Shown here in pieces: positions 5,047 through 8,921 of a stretch of 8,921 nt of DNA. Source of the DNA: Trebonia sp. (GTDB lineage: Bacteria; Actinomycetota; Actinomycetes; Streptosporangiales; Streptosporangiaceae). Within the stretch, counting starts at the first letter, position 1. Each line of letters begins with the position of its first letter. The stretch is from NCBI GenBank assembly GCA_030038035.1, contig JASHPP010000478.1:1-8921 (forward strand). The letters run 5' to 3'. The position numbers and the translations under genes are program-made. The notes beneath the pieces are model-generated. The model was not told the DNA's origin. It worked only from the letters and a program-made list of their open reading frames with translations, and made no database searches.

Positions 5047-5607
5047 CTATTTCATATTCGCGTGCCGGCCGATGCTCGCGGCGTAAAGCGGCGTCTCGCG
5101 GCGGCAGTGATCACTGGATGCGGCCTGACGGGCGGCGGCGGCCGCTGCGAAGGTCAGCCCGTGACTGGCGATGAAGTCCATGAACTCGGCGGTCGGGTGA
5201 CTGGTGACCGTGTTGGTGTACTTGCTGGTCGTGCCGTCGATCGGGTCGGCCTTCAGGTCCCAGATGACCTGGCAGCTGGTCCACCCGTCAGGCGTGAGCA
5301 CGTCGGAGATCGACACCATGTGGCAGTGGTCCTTGTCGGCGGTCTCGTACACGTAATGCTGTACGACCAGCCCGGTGCCGATCATCTCGACGTTGATGGA
5401 CATCGGCCGGCCGTCGTCGGTCGTGGTATAGCCTGCCGACTTGTGGTCGGGCGGCGCGCAGCGCTGGTACTCCTTGTCGGGCAGGGTGCGCAGCCAGTCG
5501 GCGATGTCGATCGCGGCGATCGGGGCGTCGATGGTCGCCGTGAAGACGGCTTGCGAGAGTACCTTGTCGGTCAGCACGGTCCGGTCCGGCGTGGTCGTCT
5601 GGGTCAT
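5047..5607 (-). CDS. Conserved SRPBCC-like (START/Bet v1 superfamily) protein, function unknown
   Basis: 186 residues from ATG 5607, with GGGGGAG about 9 nt ahead. The N-terminal VFTATIDAPIAAIDIADWLR strand-plus-helix, the run of beta strands through RPMSINVEMIGTGLVVQHYV, MVSISDVLTPDGW and CQVIWDLKADPID, and the final long helix (EFMDFIASHGLTFAAAAAAR) give the order expected of a hydrophobic ligand-binding SRPBCC fold. I recognise the strongly conserved pieces ('EYQRC.P....AG.TTTDDG..MSINVE', 'RQAASS.H.RRETPL.A.SI') from a widespread family annotated only as hypothetical or SRPBCC. No catalytic role can be assigned. It is probably cytosolic, with no signal peptide. It is a single-gene unit, convergent with the antitoxin and divergent from the transpeptidase. 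Confidence 0.75.
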   Translation of the reverse strand: MTQTTTPDRTVLTDKVLSQAVFTATIDAPIAAIDIADWLRTLPDKEYQRCAPPDHKSAGYTTTDDGRPMSINVEMIGTGLVVQHYVYETADKDHCHMVSISDVLTPDGWTSCQVIWDLKADPIDGTTSKYTNTVTSHPTAEFMDFIASHGLTFAAAAAARQAASSDHCRRETPLYAASIGRHANMK

Positions 5608-5645
5608 TGCGGTCGTCTCCCCCGTTGCGTTCTTAACCGATGTGG

Positions 5646-5675
5646 TCTATGTCGCCGCCATCTTCGTTTTGTAAA
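5646..5675 (-). promoter_or_regulatory. Candidate promoter of the SRPBCC-like gene
   Basis: Reading leftward, TTTACA (5670-5675; 5 of 6 bases of the -35 consensus) and CATAGA (5646-5651; 3 of 6) are separated by 18 bp. A start near 5640 gives a leader of about 33 nt before ATG 5607. The -10 is weak. Confidence 0.4.
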
Positions 5676-5786
5676 CACTTGTGCCACACTGGCCTCACCC
5701 GCACCTGCCAATGGCGATCTCCCGCAGTACCGTTGTCGGTGCGCGACCGTGCCCGGGCGGGCACCGCGCGGCGGAGGTGGGAAGCA

Positions 5787-6596
5787 GTGCGAGTCCGGAC
5801 GGGCCTAGCGGGCGCGGTCCTGGCCGCCGCTGTCCTCGGCAGCTGCGGGTGCGCGGCGGCCGGGGCCGCCCATGGGGCCGCCCATGCCCAGTTAGCACCG
5901 CGGCATGTGATCCGGACGCCGGGCGCGATCGCCGTCACGTCCCCCGCTGCGCCGTCGGCGGACCCGGCGCCGCCGACGCACCCGGCGGCGCTGGCCGCCA
6001 GGCGGGCCAGCGGCCAGCTTGTCACGGTGATCGCGGCGTCGTACGGGGCGACGCAGGCGGAATTCACCGCCTACCAGCGGGTAGACGGGCAGTGGCGCCG
6101 GGTCCTCGGGCCGTGGACCGCGTGGATCGGACGCAACGGGATGGCCCCGCCCGGCGCCAAGCGGGAAGGCGACGGCCGCACCCCTTCCGGGACGTTTGGC
6201 TTCGGGTTCTTCTTCGGGGTCGACCCCGACCCAGGGGTACGTTTCCCGTACCGGAGGGTGCAGCCGTACGACGTCTGGGACGATGACCCCGCCAGCCCGC
6301 TGTACAACGAGTGGGTGGATGACCGCTACGCCAACCCGGGCGCCGACCCCGAGCCGATGGACGTGTCCGCCTACGACTACGGCGCCGTCATCGGGTACAA
6401 CACGGCCCGCACGCCAGGACTCGGCAGCGCGATCTTCCTGCACGTGAACATCGGCATGCCGACAGCGGGCTGTGTGACCTTGCCGGCGGGCGAGCTGCTC
6501 CAGGTCCTGCGCTGGCTCAACCCGGCCGCATCGCCGCTGATCGAGATGGGCGTCGGGACGCCCGGGACGCCCGGGACGCCCGGGACGGCTGGCTAG
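5787..6596 (+). CDS. Exported L,D-transpeptidase (YkuD fold, COG3786 type)
   Basis: 269 residues from GTG 5787, chosen because GGAGG (5773-5777) lies 9 nt ahead and the hydrophobic leader starts here; the frame itself is open from 5640. Residues 1-30 are a signal sequence, and LGSC20 could be a lipobox, so it may be a lipoprotein or simply secreted. A Pro/Ala-rich spacer runs to about 70. The catalytic domain shows KREGDGRTPSGTFGFG (125-140), YDVWDDDP (161-168), then IFLHV...PTAGCVTLP (216-233), with His219 and the nucleophile Cys229. The family cross-links peptidoglycan (3-3 bonds) or attaches proteins to it outside the membrane. In this subfamily the usual HGC reads AGC, so only the first His and the Cys are kept. 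The C-terminus is a GTP repeat tail (257-269). It is a single-gene unit. The exact substrate is unknown. Confidence 0.88.
   Translation: MRVRTGLAGAVLAAAVLGSCGCAAAGAAHGAAHAQLAPRHVIRTPGAIAVTSPAAPSADPAPPTHPAALAARRASGQLVTVIAASYGATQAEFTAYQRVDGQWRRVLGPWTAWIGRNGMAPPGAKREGDGRTPSGTFGFGFFFGVDPDPGVRFPYRRVQPYDVWDDDPASPLYNEWVDDRYANPGADPEPMDVSAYDYGAVIGYNTARTPGLGSAIFLHVNIGMPTAGCVTLPAGELLQVLRWLNPAASPLIEMGVGTPGTPGTPGTAG
5862..5885 (+). repeat. Tandem 12-bp duplication in the transpeptidase leader
   Basis: GGGGCCGCCCAT occurs twice without a gap (5862-5873 and 5874-5885). It keeps the frame and encodes repeated G-A-A-H just after the putative signal peptide, consistent with slippage in an unconstrained segment. 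Confidence 0.85.
6555..6590 (+). repeat. 9-bp tandem repeat at the 3' end of the transpeptidase gene
   Basis: GGGACGCCC is repeated exactly at 6555-6563, 6564-6572 and 6573-6581, followed by a degenerate copy GGGACGGCT (6582-6590). It encodes the G-T-P repeats that close the protein. Copy number may vary between strains, and the unit contains CCCGGG at each junction. Confidence 0.9.
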
Positions 6597-6690
6597 CCCA
6601 CCTCGGCGCCGCGGCAGGCCCGCATCCGGGTGAGCAGGTCGCCAAAGCCATGAGCGTTCGGGTCGAGGGAATTAGGAGATACCGGCGCCC

Positions 6691-6705
6691 TGGCATTATG
6701 TGCCT
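6691..6705 (+). promoter_or_regulatory. Extended -10 for a leaderless glycosyltransferase message
   Basis: TGG followed by CATTAT (6694-6699) is a TGN-extended -10, ending 6 nt before ATG 6706, so the transcript could begin at the A of the start codon. The only GGAG-like site (AGGAG, 6675-6679) is about 26 nt away, too far to serve, which supports a leaderless start. No strong -35 is visible. Confidence 0.4.
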
Positions 6706-8004
6706 ATGGAAAAGGCGTTGGGACCCGCGCGTGACCTCACGGACTCCGAGCAGAACCAAGCGGTGCTCGACGTGGCCTCCGCTTTGGTCCAAGGCCGCGC
6801 GACTGCGGAAAGCGTCGCGGCCGGCCATGGCCAGGCGGTAGCGGCCGAAGCGATTGCCGCGGTTCGCGCGCGGGAGCGGCTGAGCAAGCTCATCGGGCCG
6901 ATCCACCTGACCGTGGTGTGGGCCATGTACGGTGAGACGGGCCGGATGGTCCCCCGTGCAGCGCACCCGCATGGGGAGGACTTCGTGCGGACCAAGGTCC
7001 GTCAGCTCGATTGGCTGACCGACGGCCTGCCCAGCGTCACGTGGAGCATCATCGCCTGCGATGACGGATGCCCGGACCGGCCCTCGAGTGCCGACCTCAT
7101 GACAGACATCGCGGCGGACGAGGGCTACCCGAGGGAAGGGCACCGCGGCGTGACGGTGCTCAGGCTGGCCGAGGTGATCGAGGGTGACGTCCCGATCAAC
7201 CCTGCATTCGACCGGCTGACCTCGACCGAGCAGTCCCGCAAGGGCGGGTCGATCCTGGCCGGGCTGGCCGCCGCAGTCGGGACGGGTCCAGCGCAGGCGA
7301 ACGGCGCCGATCATCATCATGTGGTCTGCTATACCGACGCAGATCTGTCCGCGAACCTGGCCCAGCTGGGCTCGCTGGCGGCCCCGGTGGTGGCCGGTGA
7401 CAAGATAGTCGGCGCGCTCGGCCAGCGTTACGGCATCGACGGGGCGGTGCTGGTCCGAGCCGACGGGCCGGTCACCGAGCCGCACAGCACCGGCGACAAG
7501 CCTGACAAGATCATCGTCCTGTTCCGTCATTTCGTGCGATCCTCGCTCATCCCGGCGCTGGCCCATGTGCTCGACACCCAGGCCGGCTTCAAGGCCTTGG
7601 ACGGGGCCGCGCTCGGCCCGGTCATCCGGCAGATGATGTCGTTCAACGAGACCTTCGACGTCGAGCTGCTCATCCATCTCGCCCAGCGCTACGGGCCACA
7701 GGCCTTGGCGGTCGAGCCGATTGTCTTCACCGAGGACTTCGCCGCGACGAATTTTCCCTCCGTCACGCCCGGGGCGCGCCACCTGGCGATGGTTCGCCAG
7801 GTCGTGGAACTCTACGACCGGCTCGTCGCACCGATCGCCCCCGTCACTGGCGAGGCGGCCGACTTGCTCACCCTGATCAGGACGCTCGACCTCGACGACT
7901 ATGTGACCTTGATCGAGCACCTTCGCACCGAGGACGGGAACGACCCCACGCTGTTCGACCGGCGATGGTCCGTGCAGCACCTTCGCGACATCCTCCGCCG
8001 CTGA
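6706..8004 (+). CDS. GT2-family glycosyltransferase, dolichyl/polyprenyl-phosphate sugar synthase type
   Basis: 432 residues from ATG 6706 (GTG 6700 is the alternative). An N-terminal helical extension of about 65 residues precedes the GT-A domain. That domain starts IHLTVVWAMYGET (66-78) and carries the nucleotide-binding CDDG (118-121), the metal-binding DxD as YTDADLSANLAQL (209-221), DTQAGFKAL (290-298), which matches the DTQCGFK signature of Alg5/DPM1-like enzymes, and FDVELLIHLAQRYG (317-330) with EPIVF after it. The C-terminal 80 residues are helical. There are no membrane segments. The family moves a sugar from a nucleotide donor onto a polyprenyl phosphate or a related acceptor at the inner face of the membrane. 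The exact donor and acceptor are unknown, and the unusually long N-terminus sets it apart. The transcript most likely ends at the hairpin at 8131-8152. Confidence 0.88.
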   Translation: MEKALGPARDLTDSEQNQAVLDVASALVQGRATAESVAAGHGQAVAAEAIAAVRARERLSKLIGPIHLTVVWAMYGETGRMVPRAAHPHGEDFVRTKVRQLDWLTDGLPSVTWSIIACDDGCPDRPSSADLMTDIAADEGYPREGHRGVTVLRLAEVIEGDVPINPAFDRLTSTEQSRKGGSILAGLAAAVGTGPAQANGADHHHVVCYTDADLSANLAQLGSLAAPVVAGDKIVGALGQRYGIDGAVLVRADGPVTEPHSTGDKPDKIIVLFRHFVRSSLIPALAHVLDTQAGFKALDGAALGPVIRQMMSFNETFDVELLIHLAQRYGPQALAVEPIVFTEDFAATNFPSVTPGARHLAMVRQVVELYDRLVAPIAPVTGEAADLLTLIRTLDLDDYVTLIEHLRTEDGNDPTLFDRRWSVQHLRDILRR

Positions 8005-8130
8005 CAGAGGCGGGTGGCGGCGCCGTGGGAGTGCCGGCCGAGATTGGCAGACCTGTCTCAGCTCAGCCGGGTGTTCGCGACCTTACGGCTTGTAACCGGC
8101 CTCATCCGCGAAGGAACGAACGGAGTCACG

Positions 8131-8152
8131 GGCGGCACCACCGCCATTTTTT
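8131..8152 (+). terminator. Intrinsic terminator downstream of the glycosyltransferase
   Basis: GGCGG (8131-8135) pairs with CCGCC (8141-8145) around CACCA, followed by A and six T (8147-8152). A GC-only stem plus a T-run is the textbook intrinsic form and is uncommon in such a GC-rich genome. It lies 126 nt after the glycosyltransferase stop. Confidence 0.7.
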
Positions 8153-8440
8153 CACACCGGTACGGCGCCGCATCGGCAACGCCCAGACTTGTAAGCGAAG
8201 GGCGGTTTGACACACGCTGACGGCTTCTCCCGGGTCGCCCGACGCCGTGCACAAGACGTAGCGATCACGGGTGATGAGGGCCCGCGGTCGATCCCCGGGT
8301 TTGCGGCCGGCGGGCGGTGTCGTCCTCCGTCGCTGCGATCGGCCTCACGTGCGCGTGGCTCGGAGGCGGACGGCCACGCCGTTGCGCCGCCGTATCGCTG
8401 TAGCGCCTGGCCCGCATACACGTGATGGGCGCGGTCAAAA
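8153..8440. other. Non-coding stretch before the AT-rich segment
   Basis: Frames are open on both strands, but none shows sustained codon bias, a ribosome site or a recognisable product. Nothing resembling tRNA or a known structured RNA is seen. It could hold a degraded gene. Confidence 0.4.
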
Positions 8441-8566
8441 TATGCCAACGGGTACCACATATTCATACATCTGGCATACGATGTCGTTATGCAGATTCGA
8501 TCTGTATAAATACTCATTTTTAGTTCTAATCTTGCGAACATATTAACGTGTCGGTAATATCGCGCC
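8441..8566 (+). promoter_or_regulatory. AT-rich regulatory segment with inverted repeats and a strong promoter
   Basis: About 33% GC over 8461-8520. TATGCCA (8441-8447) and TGGCATA (8472-8478) are a perfect inverted repeat with centres 31 bp apart, about three helical turns. CAGAT/ATCTG (8492-8496/8500-8504) is a second, tight dyad directly touching TATAAA (8505-8510), a possible -10. Further on, TTGCGA (8532-8537), a 17-bp spacer and TAATAT (8555-8560) form the best-matched promoter in the window. Its start would fall at or near ATG 8567. The likely target is the downstream regulator gene (leader of about 229 nt) or the small ORF at 8567. Confidence 0.55.
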
Positions 8567-8812
8567 ATGACGATAGGGTTCGGCCTCACTCGGGTGGCTG
8601 CGCGCGGCTCCGCCGGAACATCGCATGACGCCTTGACCTGGCTTCACCCTGACCTCCTCGCAAGCGCGTCGTGGCCGGCGCTCACCGCAGGCCGTACGTT
8701 CGCGCCTCGCTGCCACCTCAGGCTGTTCGGGTGGGTCAATCGTGAGGCGCGGCAACCAAACACCGGCTCCGAAGCGCACGCGACTGGAGGTTCGCATGTC
8801 TTCAATGCCTAG
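8567..8812 (+). CDS. Possible leaderless small ORF ahead of the regulator gene
   Basis: 81 codons from ATG 8567, whose A sits 7 nt beyond the TAATAT -10, the ideal distance for a leaderless message. Third positions are mostly G/C (roughly 70%), but the composition (MTIGFGLTRVAARGSAGTSH onward) matches no family I know. The last 17 nt overlap the regulator gene in another frame. A leader peptide or a plain untranslated leader are equally open. Confidence 0.25.
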   Translation: MTIGFGLTRVAARGSAGTSHDALTWLHPDLLASASWPALTAGRTFAPRCHLRLFGWVNREARQPNTGSEAHATGGSHVFNA

Positions 8813-8921
8813 CCGTGAGGCTCTGCTGGCCGCCTACTACAAGTTTCACGACCCTACCCTGACTCAGCGAGAAATCGCGGAGAAGGCCAATCTCGGCACG
8901 CAAGCGCAAGTGTCGCGACTC
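8796..8921 (+). CDS. N-terminus of a helix-turn-helix transcriptional regulator (SorC/DeoR-like), cut by the window end
   Basis: Forty-two codons are visible from ATG 8796, with GGAGG (8786-8790) 5 nt ahead, which decides against ATG 8805. The sequence REALLAAYYKFHDPTLTQRE (7-26) followed by IAEKANLGTQAQVSRL (27-42) is a helix-turn-helix of the kind that opens SorC-family sugar-responsive regulators ('a.lyy...lsq.eIA..lgvs...VSRLL'). The effector domain lies outside the window, so the ligand and the family assignment cannot be confirmed; a plain MarR- or sigma-region-4-like HTH is possible. The AT-rich segment upstream is its likely control region. Confidence 0.7.
   Translation, partial: MSSMPSREALLAAYYKFHDPTLTQREIAEKANLGTQAQVSRL

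Noticed and set aside
5062..5808. 248-codon rightward open frame
   Set aside because: Covers the SRPBCC-like gene in antisense and has no domain or ribosome site.
6517..7980. 487-codon leftward open frame
   Set aside because: Antisense to the glycosyltransferase, whose motifs are unmistakable; composition is that of a GC-rich shadow frame.
8083..8193. Two CTTGTAA segments resembling a tRNA-Thr anticodon loop
   Set aside because: The flanking bases do not form the anticodon stem, and no D-arm, T-arm (GGTTCGAAT) or acceptor stem can be built.
1..8921. CRISPR array, transposase, integrase or att-site pair
   Set aside because: No regularly spaced repeats, no DDE or recombinase motifs in any frame, and no long direct repeats flanking the accessory segments were seen.

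Overview
The window looks like a piece of a GC-rich actinomycete chromosome (Actinomycetota; the Streptomycetales/Streptosporangiales area is my inference). Coding regions show strong G/C at codon position 3. Start codons are often GTG behind GGAGG-like ribosome sites. The gene families also fit: a SpoIIE/RsbW-type ATPase end, an AldO-like alditol oxidase, an actinobacterial BrnT/BrnA-type toxin-antitoxin remnant and a COG3786-type L,D-transpeptidase. Several short stretches are far poorer in GC: 2401-2460 is about 35% and 8461-8520 about 33%, against about 75% in 7561-7620. This marks an accessory, patchwork region.

Layout. 1-245 (+) is the 3' end of an anti-sigma/histidine-kinase-like ATPase gene. 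393-1338 is a small regulatory island. It holds a leftward 90-residue GntR-type repressor (648-920) whose promoter overlaps a perfect 10-bp inverted repeat, a 12-bp GC-rich inverted repeat just past its stop, and a small leftward ORF beyond. Two overlapping small ORFs run rightward on the other side. 1339-1673 has no convincing gene. 1674-2921 (+) is a tightly packed, low-GC three-gene cassette: a small 'WNEY' protein, a helical-repeat-like protein and a DUF7689-type protein with a Cys-His pattern. 3059-4333 (-) is a complete alditol oxidase facing the cassette, with a hairpin between them.

4505-4669 (+) keeps only the C-terminal tail of a BrnT-like toxin, immediately followed by an apparently intact ribbon-helix-helix antitoxin (4672-5016). 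5047-5607 (-) is an SRPBCC-like conserved protein. 5787-6596 (+) is an exported L,D-transpeptidase. 6706-8004 (+) is a GT2 glycosyltransferase of the dolichyl-phosphate-sugar synthase type with a probable leaderless start and a good intrinsic terminator at 8131-8152. 8153-8566 is non-coding, and its right part is an AT-rich regulatory segment with inverted repeats and a good promoter. The window ends in the first 42 codons of a helix-turn-helix regulator (8796 onward).

How the genes relate. The transpeptidase and the polyprenyl-phosphate-type glycosyltransferase both suit cell-envelope work, but nothing shows they are co-regulated. The best candidate for an undescribed system is the 1674-2921 cassette, because its three genes overlap or nearly touch, differ in composition from their neighbours, and include a possible papain-like Cys-His protein of unknown function. 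No phage, transposase, integrase, CRISPR, rRNA or tRNA gene is visible.
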